In this document: positions 42,757 through 50,917 of the stretch, piece after piece
Layout of the letters: each line of letters opens with the position of its first letter
Numbering within the stretch: the first letter of the stretch is position 1
NCBI RefSeq assembly: GCF_001418475.1
Contig: NZ_LIQX01000029.1
Location: 24,781 to 88,780 of the forward strand
Direction of reading: 5' to 3'
Length of the DNA stretch: 64,000 nucleotides
DNA from: Streptomyces ossamyceticus
GTDB taxonomy: Bacteria; Actinomycetota; Actinomycetes; Streptomycetales; Streptomycetaceae
Notes under the pieces: model-generated
Seen by the model: only the letters and a program-made list of their open reading frames with translations
Databases searched by the model: none
What the model was told of the DNA's origin: nothing
Position numbers and translations under genes: made by a program

Positions 42757-45450
42757 ATGGTCCGTTACGTGTACGAGTTCGCCGAGGGCGGCCGGGAGAT
42801 GGCCGGTCTCCTCGGCGGCAAGGGCGCCAATCTTGCGGAGATGACCCGGATGGGCCTGCCGGTGCCGCCCGGCTTCACCGTCACCACCGAGGCCTGCCGG
42901 GCCTTCCTGACCACCGGCTCGGCACCGGACGGTCTGGACCGCGAGATCTCCGAGCACCTGTCGGCCCTGGAAAGGGCGGCGGGACGCCGGCTGGGCGAGC
43001 CCGCCGATCCGCTGCTGCTGTCCGTCCGCTCCGGGGGCCGTTTCTCCATGCCCGGCATGATGGAGACGATCCTCGACGTCGGACTGAACGACGAGTCCGT
43101 GCTGGGCCTGGCCAAGGTGTCCGGGAACGAGCGCTTCGCCTGGGACTCCTACCGCCGTCTCATGCAGATGTTCGGCAGTACGGTCATGGGGGTCGACGGC
43201 GCGCTGTTCGAGGACGTCATGGCCCGGCTGAAGGAGCGGCGGGGGGCCGCCGACGACCTGGGGCTGGACGCGGCCGACCTGGCCGAGCTGGTCGAGGCGT
43301 ACAAGGAGCTGATCCGCGACCGGACCGGTGAGTACTTCCCGCAGTCGCCCGCCGAGCAGCTGCGCCGGGCGGTCCTCGCGGTCTTCGAGTCGTGGAACGG
43401 CGAGCGCGCCCGGATCTACCGCCGCCGCGAGCGCATCCCCGACGACCTGGGCACGGCCGTCACCGTGCAGACCATGGTGTTCGGCAACCTCGGCGCCGAC
43501 TCCGGCAGCGGTGTCGCCTTCACCCGCGACCCGGCCACCGGCCGGACCGGCCTGTACGGCGACTATCTGCCCAACGCGCAGGGCGAGGACGTCGTCGCCG
43601 GTATCCGCAACACCGTCCCGCTGGACGAGCTGGGCCGGATCGACGCGGAGTCGTTCTCCCGGCTGCGGGACCTCATGCGCACCCTGGAGACCCACTACCG
43701 GGATCTGTGCGACATCGAGTTCACCATCGAGCGCGGCACGCTGTGGATGCTCCAGACCCGGGTCGGCAAGCGGACGGCGGAGGCGGCGTTCGCCATCGCC
43801 GGCCAGCTGGTCGAGGAGGGTCTGATCAGCGAGGACGAGGCGTTGACACGGGTCGGCGGGAGCGGGCTGGCACGGCTGATGTTCCCCCGCTTCGACACCT
43901 CGGCCGTCGGCGAGGCCCTCGCGCACGGTATCCCGGCCTCGCCCGGCGCCGCCGTGGGCGCGGCCGTGTTCGACTCCGCCGAGGCGGTCCGGCGGGCCGC
44001 CGCCGGGGAGAAGGTCGTCCTCGTGCGGCAGGAGACGACCCCCGACGACCTGCCGGGCATGGTCGCCGCCCAGGCCGTGCTGACCAGCCGCGGCGGCAAG
44101 ACCAGCCACGCGGCCGTGGTCGCGCGCGGCATGGGCAAGGTCTGTGTGTGCGGCGCGGAGGAGATCGCGGTGGATCCGCACGGGCGCCGCTTCACCGTGG
44201 GCGGCACCACCGTCGAGGAGGGCACCGTCATCTCCGTCGACGGCTCCGAGGGCGCCGTGTATCCGGGGGCGGTTCCGCTGGTCGACTCCGCGGTGATGCG
44301 GTACTTCGAGACCGGCGGGCAGGACGAGGAGCCGGCGGGGTTGGTGGCCGCCGTGGGCCGGGCCATGCGGCAGGCGGACGGCGTACGGCGACTCGGGGTG
44401 CGGGCGAACGCCGACACGCCCGAGGACGCCGCGCGGGCCCGGCGGTTCGGCGCCGAGGGCATCGGGCTGTGCCGTACCGAGCACATGTTCCTCGGCGACC
44501 GCAGACAGCTGGTGGAGGCGATGATCCTCGCCGGGACCGACACCGCGCGCGAGCAGGCGCTGGACGCGCTGCTGCCGCTGCAACGGCAGGACTTCGTCGG
44601 CATCCTGGAGGCGATGGACGGGCTGCCCGTGACCATCCGGCTCCTCGACCCGCCGCTCCACGAGTTCCTGCCCGACCGCACGGAGCTGGCCGTCCGGCTG
44701 GCGGCCGCCGAGGCGCAGGGCAGCCCGCCCAGCGCGCACGACGCGGAGCTGCTGGACGCGGTGAACCGCATGCACGAGGAGAACCCCATGCTGGGCCTGC
44801 GCGGCGTACGCCTGGGTCTGGTCGCGCCGGGGCTGGTCGCGATGCAGGTGCGGGCGATCGCCGAGGCGGTCGTGGAGCGCAAGCGGGCGGGCGGCGACCC
44901 GCGGGCGGAGATCATGGTGCCGCTCGTCGACACCGTCGAGGAGCTGCGGATCGTCCGTGAGGAGGTGGAGCAGGTCCTGGCGGAGGTCGCCGACCGGTCG
45001 GGCGTCGCCCTCTCGTGCCCGGTCGGCACGATGATCGAGCTGCCGCGGGCCGCGCTCACCGCGGGCAGGATCGCCGAGGAGGCGCGGTTCTTCTCCTTCG
45101 GCACCAACGATCTGACCCAGACCACCTGGGGCTTCTCCCGTGACGACGTCGAGGCGGCGTTCTTCTCCGCCTACCTCGACAAGGGCATCTTCACGGTGTC
45201 CCCGTTCGAGACGATCGACCGTGAGGGCGTGGGCCGGCTGGTCGAGATCGCCGTGGCGGAGGGCCGGGCGGTGCGTCCGGACCTGAAGATCGGCGTCTGC
45301 GGCGAGCACGGCGGCGACCCGGAGTCCGTGCACTTCTTCCACGCCGCCGGCCTGGACTACGTCTCCTGCTCCCCGTTCCGCGTGCCGGTCGCCCGCCTCG
45401 AAGCCGGGCGGGCCGCGCTGTCCGGGACGGACGGCGGCGACACCCGGTGA
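42757..45450 (+). CDS. ppdK: pyruvate, phosphate dikinase
   Basis: An 897-residue enzyme converting pyruvate, ATP and Pi to PEP, AMP and PPi, or the reverse. The N-terminal ATP-grasp starts YEFAEGGREMAGLLGGKGAN. The phospho-histidine H451 is in GGKTSHAAVVARGMGKVC. The C-terminal TIM barrel has GIGLCRTEHMF, the catalytic Cys ~C871 in YVSCSPFRV, and GVCGEHGG. Full length. AAAGGAG before ATG 42757. In low-oxygen conditions the PPi-using direction could save ATP. Confidence 0.96.
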   Translation: MVRYVYEFAEGGREMAGLLGGKGANLAEMTRMGLPVPPGFTVTTEACRAFLTTGSAPDGLDREISEHLSALERAAGRRLGEPADPLLLSVRSGGRFSMPGMMETILDVGLNDESVLGLAKVSGNERFAWDSYRRLMQMFGSTVMGVDGALFEDVMARLKERRGAADDLGLDAADLAELVEAYKELIRDRTGEYFPQSPAEQLRRAVLAVFESWNGERARIYRRRERIPDDLGTAVTVQTMVFGNLGADSGSGVAFTRDPATGRTGLYGDYLPNAQGEDVVAGIRNTVPLDELGRIDAESFSRLRDLMRTLETHYRDLCDIEFTIERGTLWMLQTRVGKRTAEAAFAIAGQLVEEGLISEDEALTRVGGSGLARLMFPRFDTSAVGEALAHGIPASPGAAVGAAVFDSAEAVRRAAAGEKVVLVRQETTPDDLPGMVAAQAVLTSRGGKTSHAAVVARGMGKVCVCGAEEIAVDPHGRRFTVGGTTVEEGTVISVDGSEGAVYPGAVPLVDSAVMRYFETGGQDEEPAGLVAAVGRAMRQADGVRRLGVRANADTPEDAARARRFGAEGIGLCRTEHMFLGDRRQLVEAMILAGTDTAREQALDALLPLQRQDFVGILEAMDGLPVTIRLLDPPLHEFLPDRTELAVRLAAAEAQGSPPSAHDAELLDAVNRMHEENPMLGLRGVRLGLVAPGLVAMQVRAIAEAVVERKRAGGDPRAEIMVPLVDTVEELRIVREEVEQVLAEVADRSGVALSCPVGTMIELPRAALTAGRIAEEARFFSFGTNDLTQTTWGFSRDDVEAAFFSAYLDKGIFTVSPFETIDREGVGRLVEIAVAEGRAVRPDLKIGVCGEHGGDPESVHFFHAAGLDYVSCSPFRVPVARLEAGRAALSGTDGGDTR

Positions 45451-45466
45451 GGAAGGAGTGTGCGTC

Positions 45467-46174
45467 ATGACGCGCATCGTCGGTGAGGTGATGACCCGTG
45501 AGGTCGTCGAGGCGCGCCGGGACACGTCGTTCAAGGAGGTGGCGCGGCTGCTGGACCGGTACCGCATCAGCGGTCTGCCCGTGGTGGACCACGACGACAA
45601 GGTCGTGGGAGTGATCTCCGAGACGGATCTGATCCGTCGTCAGGCAGCGGGCGCCGATCGGGGCCGGGGCCGGCGGTTCCCCGGGCGCGGGTCGCGCCGC
45701 TCCGGCCGCCGGGCGGCGGGTCTGGCCCCGGCCGTGACCGCCGGGGACCTGATGTCGTCGCCGGCCGTCACGGTGCACCCGGAGCAGCGCGTCGCGGACG
45801 CCGCGCGGGTGATGGAGCGGCATCGCGTCGACCGGTTGCCCGTGGTGGACGAGGAGGACCGGCTGATCGGCATCGCCACCCGGCGGGATCTGCTGCGGGT
45901 GTTCCTGCGCACGGACGAGGAGATCCGCCGGGACGTGACCGACAAGGTCCTCACCCGTGCGCTGGGCCTGCCGCCGGGGGCCGTCACCGCGTCGGTGCGG
46001 GACGGTGTGGTGAGGCTGAAGGGCCGGCTGGAGCGGCGCGGTGACGGCCCGGTCGCCGTCCGGCTCGCATGGCGGGTGGACGGGGTGGTCGGCGTCGTGA
46101 GCGAGCTGACGTTCCGGGTGGACGACATCGATGCCCTCGATCCGCGGACCCCGGGCGCCCACCCGGCGCGGTGA
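45467..46174 (+). CDS. CBS domain pair plus BON domain protein
   Basis: A 235-residue paralogue of the genes at 15883 and 55243. CBS1 is VGEVMTREVVEARRDTSFKE to DKVVGVISETDLI. A basic linker ([18 protein letters not shown]) is unlike its paralogues. CBS2 is LMSSPAVTVHPEQRV to DRLIGIATRRDLL, then BON (VTASVRDGVVRLKGRL). It lies 16 bp after ppdK, so it is likely co-transcribed and may sense adenylate charge. Confidence 0.9.
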   Translation: MTRIVGEVMTREVVEARRDTSFKEVARLLDRYRISGLPVVDHDDKVVGVISETDLIRRQAAGADRGRGRRFPGRGSRRSGRRAAGLAPAVTAGDLMSSPAVTVHPEQRVADAARVMERHRVDRLPVVDEEDRLIGIATRRDLLRVFLRTDEEIRRDVTDKVLTRALGLPPGAVTASVRDGVVRLKGRLERRGDGPVAVRLAWRVDGVVGVVSELTFRVDDIDALDPRTPGAHPAR

Positions 46175-46178
46175 TCCT

Positions 46179-46228
46179 GCCCGTCACGTCCGGGGCCGCT
46201 GTGCCTTCCGGCCCCGGACGTGACGGGC
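46179..46228. terminator. 19-bp-stem terminator
   Basis: GCCCGTCACGTCCGGGGCC (46179-46197) pairs perfectly with GGCCCCGGACGTGACGGGC (46210-46228) around 12 bases. It is directly after the CBS-BON stop. Confidence 0.88.
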
Positions 46229-46250
46229 TCTCAGGGATCCGGACGTGACG

Positions 46251-46290
46251 ACGGAGCGCCGGCCGAGTCGCGACTCGGCCGGCGCTCCGT
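46251..46290. terminator. 40-bp perfect palindrome, terminator for pflA direction
   Basis: The arm ACGGAGCGCCGGCCGAGTCG is followed with no loop by its exact reverse complement. It ends seven bases before the pflA stop and is convergent with the first hairpin. It could be a terminator in both directions or a protein-binding or recombination site. Confidence 0.75.
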
Positions 46291-46296
46291 TTCTCG

Positions 46297-47043
46297 TCAC
46301 AGGGCCCGTAGGCCGTGCTCCCGGAACTGTTCGCGGACCCGCTCGGTCAGTACCGCGTCCGGGGTGGGGGTGTCGCGCAGCGGGAAGGGGATGCCGAGCG
46401 CCTCGTACTTGTGGGCGCCGAGCTTGTGGAACGGCAGGACGTCCACCCGGTCGACGTTGCCGAGTCCGGCGAGGAAGGCACCCAGCCCGTCGACGGCCTC
46501 CGGGTCGTCGGTCCAGCCGGGTACCAGGACATAGCGGATCCACACGGGGACGCCGAGCCGGTCCAGGCGGGTGGCGAAGGTGAGGGTCGGGGAGAGATCG
46601 CCGCCCGTCAGGGTCCGGTACGTGCGGATGTCGAAGGACTTGACGTCCAGCAGGACGAGGTCGGTGTCGGCGAGCAGGTCGTCGGTGGCGCGGGCGCCGA
46701 GGAAACCGGAGGTGTCGAGCGCGGTGTGCAGGCCGAGTTCCCTGCAACGGCGGAGGACACCGGCCGTGAACGCGGGTTGCAGCAGGGCCTCCCCGCCGGT
46801 GAGCGTCACTCCCCCGCCGGCGGTGGTGATGAAGGGCCGGTACTTCTCTATCTCGGCCGTCACCTCGTCGACGGTCCTCTCCTTGCCGTCGCGCATGTGC
46901 CAGGTGTCCGGGTTGGCGCAGTAGAGGCAGCGCAGCGGGCAGCCGCTGAGGAAGAGGACGAACCGGGTCCCGGGCCCGTCCACTCCCGTGGACAGGTCCC
47001 AGGAGTGGACGCGGCCGGTCACCGGCCCGGCGGTGGTGTTCAC
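46297..47043 (-). CDS. pflA: pyruvate formate-lyase activating enzyme (radical SAM)
   Basis: A 248-residue radical SAM activase. The cluster motif is C35-x3-C39-x2-C42 ([13 protein letters not shown]), followed by [14 protein letters not shown] and the SAM-binding strand LDVKSFD. It forms the glycyl radical in PflB and needs strict anoxia to do so. Its GTG overlaps the pflB stop by four bases (GTGA), so the two are translationally coupled. Confidence 0.95.
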   Translation of the reverse strand: MNTTAGPVTGRVHSWDLSTGVDGPGTRFVLFLSGCPLRCLYCANPDTWHMRDGKERTVDEVTAEIEKYRPFITTAGGGVTLTGGEALLQPAFTAGVLRRCRELGLHTALDTSGFLGARATDDLLADTDLVLLDVKSFDIRTYRTLTGGDLSPTLTFATRLDRLGVPVWIRYVLVPGWTDDPEAVDGLGAFLAGLGNVDRVDVLPFHKLGAHKYEALGIPFPLRDTPTPDAVLTERVREQFREHGLRAL

Positions 47044-49301
47044 AGCGCTCCGTGGAAGGTGCGGCTGATCACGTCGAGCTGCTGCTCGCGGGTCAGGCGG
47101 ACGAAGTTGACGGCGTATCCGGAGACGCGGACGGTCAGCTCCGGGTACTTCTCCGGGTGCTCCATCGCGTCCTCCAGCGTGGCCCGGTCCAGCACGTTGA
47201 CGTTCATGTGGAAGCCGCCGGAGGCCGTGTAGGCGTCGAGGATGCCGACCAGGTGGCCCGGGCGCTCGGCCGGGTCGTGGCCGAGTCCCTCGGGTGTGAT
47301 CGTCGTCGTCAGCGAGATGCCGTCCCTGGCCTGTTCGTACGGGAGCTTGGCGACGGAGAGGGCCGAGGCGGCCACCCCGTGCAGGTCCCGTCCGTTCATC
47401 GGGTTGGCGCCCGGCGCGAAGGGGGCTCCGGCGCGGCGGCCGTCGGGGGTGTTGCCGGTGTGCTTGCCGTAGACGACGTTCGAGGTGATGGTCAGCACCG
47501 ACTGGGTGTGCTCGGCGTCCCGGTAGGTGGGGTGCTTGCGTACCTTGGCCATGAACGACTCCACCAGGTCGACGGCGATGCTGTCGGCGCGGTCGTCGTT
47601 GTTGCCGTACGCGGGGAACTCGCCCTCGGTGCGGAAGTCGACGGCGAGCCCCGACGCGTCCCGGAAGACCTTGACGCGGGCGTGCTTGACGGCGGAGAGG
47701 CTGTCCACCGCGACGGAGAGGCCCGCGATGCCGCACGCCATGAAGCGGTGCACGGGGTGGTCGTGCAGGGCCATCTCGATGCGCTCGTAGGCGTACTTGT
47801 CGTGCATGTAGTGGATGACGTTGAGCGCGTCGACGTAGGTCTCGGCCAGCCAGTCGAGGGTGCGGTCGTAGGCCGCCCGCAGTTCCTCGTAGTCCAGGTG
47901 GTCGCCGGTCAGGGCGGGCGTCGCGGGGGCGATCTGGTCGCCGGTCATCTCGTCGCGGCCGCCGTTGACCGCGTACAGCAACGCCTTGGCGAGGTTGACC
48001 CTCGCTCCGAAGAACTGCATCTGCCGGCCCACCGCCATCGCCGAGACGCAGCAGGCGATCGCCGTGTCGTCGCCGGTGCGAGGGCGCAACAGGTCGTCGG
48101 ACTCGTACTGGATGGCGCTGGTGTCGATGGAGACCTGCGCGCAGAACCGCTTGAACCCCTCGGGCAGGCGCGGCGACCACAGGACGGTCAGGTTGGGTTC
48201 GGGGGCCGGGCCGAGGTTGTACAGGGTCTGCAGGAAGCGGAACGAGGTGCGGGTGACCAGGGGGCGGCCGTCGGCGCCGATACCGCCGATGGACTCCGTC
48301 ACCCAGGTCGGGTCGCCGGAGAACAGGGCGTCGTACTCGGGGGTGCGCAGGAACCGCACGATCCGCAGCTTGATCACGAAGTCGTCGATGAGTTCCTGGG
48401 CGCGGGTCTCGTCGATCGTGCCCTCCTCCAGGTCCCGTTGGAGGTAGACGTCGAGGAAGGTGGAGGTGCGGCCCAGCGACATCGCGGCGCCGTTCTGCTC
48501 CTTCACCGCCGCCAGGAAACCGAGGTACAGCCACTGCACCGCCTCGTGCGCGGTCACGGCGGGGCGGGAGACGTCGCAGCCGTACGAGGCGGCCATCTGC
48601 GCGAGTTCACCCAACGCCCTTGTCTGCTCGGCCAGTTCCTCGCGGTCGCGGATGACCTCCGGGGTGGAGGGCCGCGCGTCCAGCAGGGCCCGCTCGGCCC
48701 GCTTGGCCTCGATCAGCCGGTCGGTGCCGTAGAGCGCGACGCGCCGGTAGTCGCCGATGATTCGGCCGCGGCCGTACGCGTCGGGCAGGCCGGTGATGAT
48801 GCCGGCCTTGCGGGCGGCCCGCATCGCGGGGGTGTAGGCGTCGAAGACGCCGTCGTTGTGGGTCTTGCGATAGGTCCCGAAGACACGCTTCACGAAGGGG
48901 TCGGCCTGGTAGCCGTACGCCTTCAGCCCGTTCTCCACCATCCGCAGACCGCCGTTGGGCATGATGGCCCGCCGCAGCGGGGCGTCGGTCTGGAGGCCGA
49001 CGATCAGTTCCCGGTCGCGGTCGATGAAGCCGGGCCGGTGCGAGGTGATGGTGGAGGGCAGTCCGGGGTCGACGTCGAGGATGCCCAGGCGTCGTTCCTC
49101 GGGGAACAGCCGGGCGACCTTGTTCCAGACGGCGAGCGTCCGCTCGGTCGGCCCTGCGAGGAAGGCCGCGTCGCCCTCGTAGGGCGTGTAGTTGGCCTGG
49201 ATGAAGTCCCGTACGTCGACCTGGTCGCGCCAGTGGGCACCGGCGAAGCCGCGCCATGCCTCGGTCGTCGCACCGGGTCCAGCTGTCACCGTTACCGTCA
49301 T
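47040..49301 (-). CDS. pflB: formate C-acetyltransferase (pyruvate formate-lyase)
   Basis: A 753-residue glycyl radical enzyme splitting pyruvate with CoA to acetyl-CoA and formate. The active-site cysteine pair is C417-C418 (IACCVSAM) and the glycyl radical G728 is in RVSGYAVNF. Length is standard for PflB. ATG 49301 has GGGAGAG upstream; GTG-like 49319 is less suited. Oxygen destroys the active radical form, so it works only in anoxic conditions. Two DosR-like boxes lie 98-135 bp upstream. No focA or formate dehydrogenase is in the window. Confidence 0.96.
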   Translation of the reverse strand: MTVTVTAGPGATTEAWRGFAGAHWRDQVDVRDFIQANYTPYEGDAAFLAGPTERTLAVWNKVARLFPEERRLGILDVDPGLPSTITSHRPGFIDRDRELIVGLQTDAPLRRAIMPNGGLRMVENGLKAYGYQADPFVKRVFGTYRKTHNDGVFDAYTPAMRAARKAGIITGLPDAYGRGRIIGDYRRVALYGTDRLIEAKRAERALLDARPSTPEVIRDREELAEQTRALGELAQMAASYGCDVSRPAVTAHEAVQWLYLGFLAAVKEQNGAAMSLGRTSTFLDVYLQRDLEEGTIDETRAQELIDDFVIKLRIVRFLRTPEYDALFSGDPTWVTESIGGIGADGRPLVTRTSFRFLQTLYNLGPAPEPNLTVLWSPRLPEGFKRFCAQVSIDTSAIQYESDDLLRPRTGDDTAIACCVSAMAVGRQMQFFGARVNLAKALLYAVNGGRDEMTGDQIAPATPALTGDHLDYEELRAAYDRTLDWLAETYVDALNVIHYMHDKYAYERIEMALHDHPVHRFMACGIAGLSVAVDSLSAVKHARVKVFRDASGLAVDFRTEGEFPAYGNNDDRADSIAVDLVESFMAKVRKHPTYRDAEHTQSVLTITSNVVYGKHTGNTPDGRRAGAPFAPGANPMNGRDLHGVAASALSVAKLPYEQARDGISLTTTITPEGLGHDPAERPGHLVGILDAYTASGGFHMNVNVLDRATLEDAMEHPEKYPELTVRVSGYAVNFVRLTREQQLDVISRTFHGAL

Positions 49302-49398
49302 CGCCGGTCTCTCCCTCACTCCGCGCGCAGAATCTCTGCACTTCGCATACTCGTCCCGCGCGGTGGTGGCGGGGAGGGTCTGTCGGCGCAGCCGGGGC

Positions 49399-49436
49399 GC
49401 GCCGACGGTCCCTCGCGGGTGGGGGCCGATGGGCCC
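49399..49436. promoter_or_regulatory. DosR-like boxes before pflB
   Basis: GGGCCGATGGGCCC (49423-49436) fits with a central AT; GCGCCGACGGTCCC (49399-49412) fits with one mismatch in the outer arm. Centres are 24 bp apart. Confidence 0.6.
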
Positions 49437-49487
49437 TGTCGGAGTCCGGCACGCGCGCGTCCCGTTGACGGTCGGCGGCGCGGAAAC

Positions 49488-49529
49488 GACCGGGGGCGCC
49501 CCCGCGTCCTGGCGGAGGCGCCCCCGGTC
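49488..49529. terminator. terminator of the DoxX-like gene
   Basis: GACCGGGGGCGCC (49488-49500) pairs with GGCGCCCCCGGTC (49517-49529) around a 16-base loop. It is 40 bp beyond the DoxX stop and before the pflB promoter region. Confidence 0.8.
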
Positions 49530-49568
49530 CGACGTACCGTGACCTTTTCGTTCGTCAGCGGTCGTTGC

Positions 49569-50192
49569 TCAGAGGAGCCAGCGGTGACGGCTGACGAAGG
49601 GCAGGCGTGCCCAGGCCCTGCCGAGACCCCAGGTGGCGCCGGCTCCCGCGGCGGCCAGGGCCACGAGGACGACGGCGTAGACGAGGTGGTAGTCGGCGAA
49701 GGGGTTGGTCGACATGCTCGCCGACCCGTCGGACAGGTGCTTCGCCGGTGGCCATTCCGCGACCCACATCAGGGCCATCATCAGGGTGCCGGCGACCGCG
49801 GCGAGCCGCAGGCCGACGCCAGCGATCAGGGCGAGCCCGATACCGAGCAGTCCGAGCATGAACAGCGAGTCCGCCCAGGCGGCTCCGGCCCAGTCGTGGA
49901 ACGTGGACTCCATCGGGCCGACGGCGACGTGGCTGAGGAAGCCCTCGGTCGGTGAACCGCCGTCGATCCAGCCCTTGCCGGACGGGGTCGCGTAGCCGAA
50001 GCCGAACGTCTTGTCGAGGAACGCCCAGAGGAAGACGAACCCGGTGAGGATGCGGAGCCCGGCGAACATGTACGAGCCGGCCGCCGTCGCCGCGATGGTC
50101 GTCCCGTCGGCGGAGGCGGGGGCCGCTCCGGTACGGCGCAGGGACGGGAAGCGGAACCCGGGGTGGCGCTGGGGGTGGTGGTGCACTGCCAT
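49569..50192 (-). CDS. DoxX family membrane protein
   Basis: A 207-residue protein, larger than its relative at 33806. About four helices (YMFAGLRILTGFVFLWAFLDK, DSLFMLGLLGIGLALIAGVG, AAVAGTLMMALMWVAEW, YHLVYAVVLVALAAAGAGAT) carry the DoxX pattern. The N-terminus is His-rich (AVHHHPQRHPGFR). ATG 50192 is at a better distance from AAAGGG than ATG 50201. A DosR-like box lies ~128 bp upstream. Likely a membrane redox or quinone-linked accessory protein. Confidence 0.85.
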   Translation of the reverse strand: MAVHHHPQRHPGFRFPSLRRTGAAPASADGTTIAATAAGSYMFAGLRILTGFVFLWAFLDKTFGFGYATPSGKGWIDGGSPTEGFLSHVAVGPMESTFHDWAGAAWADSLFMLGLLGIGLALIAGVGLRLAAVAGTLMMALMWVAEWPPAKHLSDGSASMSTNPFADYHLVYAVVLVALAAAGAGATWGLGRAWARLPFVSRHRWLL

Positions 50193-50319
50193 GATGCTCA
50201 TCCCTTTCGAGGGTGCGACGCACGGAGGGTGGACGCGGGGAGGGTGGACGTCTGTCGTGGCGCCTTCAATGTCCCGCGTCGCCGAGGCCCGCCGCAGAGG
50301 CCCCACGGGCCCGAGACAC

Positions 50320-50333
50320 GGGCCGAACGTCCC
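50320..50333. promoter_or_regulatory. DosR-like box before the DoxX gene
   Basis: GGGCCGAACGTCCC, identical in all 14 bases to the box at 20522-20535. Confidence 0.62.
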
Positions 50334-50418
50334 CTCCGTCAGCCCTTGTTGAAGGACGGACGACCCGCGCGCGTCCGGGCCCGGTCACGGCGCGGGGGCT
50401 CCACGGCGGGGCCGGGTT

Positions 50419-50561
50419 CCAGGTCGGGGTCAGGTTCCAGATCGAGGTCAGGTTCCAGGTCGGGACCGGGTTCCAGGTCGGGGCCGGACTCCAGGTCAGG
50501 ACCGGGTTCCAGGTCGGGGCCGGACTCCAGGTCAGGTCCGGTGCCAGGTCGGGGCCCGCGA
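50419..50561. repeat. 18-bp minisatellite, about eight copies
   Basis: CCAG(G/A)TC starts at 50419, 50437, 50455, 50473, 50491, 50509, 50527 and 50544, so the period is 18 with one 17. The unit is close to CCAGGTCGGGGCCGGACT. Both strands stay open through it because 18 is divisible by three, but there is no start with a ribosome site. It lies between the DoxX and oleate hydratase promoters. Confidence 0.88.
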
Positions 50562-50787
50562 TGGGGTGGTCGGCCGACCGGGGGCAGCGATCGGGCAGAG
50601 TGGGCGGATGCCTGAGTCGCCACGATCCTGTGGTGGCAGGACCGGTGCCGGCGGGGCAACGAGGCGCAGGCCGACGCGGGGGACGCCGCCCATGGCCCGG
50701 CTCCGTGGCGCGCGCACGGGGTCGACGGGCACGGCGGCGGGGTCCCGATACGGCATGGCGTACGCGACCGGACCGGCTCCGGGCCCA

Positions 50788-50839
50788 GGGCCGTTGGTCC
50801 TGTGTGCGCGCCGGGGACCCGACGAGTGACCAATGGCCC
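50788..50839. promoter_or_regulatory. DosR-like boxes before the oleate hydratase gene
   Basis: GGGCCGTTGGTCCT (50788-50801) and GTGACCAATGGCCC (50826-50839) each match with one outer mismatch. The second is 79 bp before ATG 50918. Confidence 0.5.
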
Positions 50840-50917
50840 CATGACGGCAGGCGCCGGAGCCGGAGAAGCTGGGGGTGCTCCGTTCCCGACGGGCGGGCGA
50901 GCGCGAGGAGTTGTGTG

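Noticed and set aside
42670..45600. A 976-codon open frame antisense to ppdK
   Set aside because: It is a shadow of high GC third-position bias in ppdK; its protein is low-complexity and matches no family, while the sense protein has all catalytic motifs.
46251..46290. Chromosome dimer-resolution or integration site
   Set aside because: The palindrome is symmetric and striking but lacks the asymmetric core expected of dif or att sites; kept as terminator-like with a note.
50213..50917. Upstream extension of the oleate hydratase by 235 codons
   Set aside because: The extension is translated minisatellite; GAGGAG and family homology both place the start at 50918.
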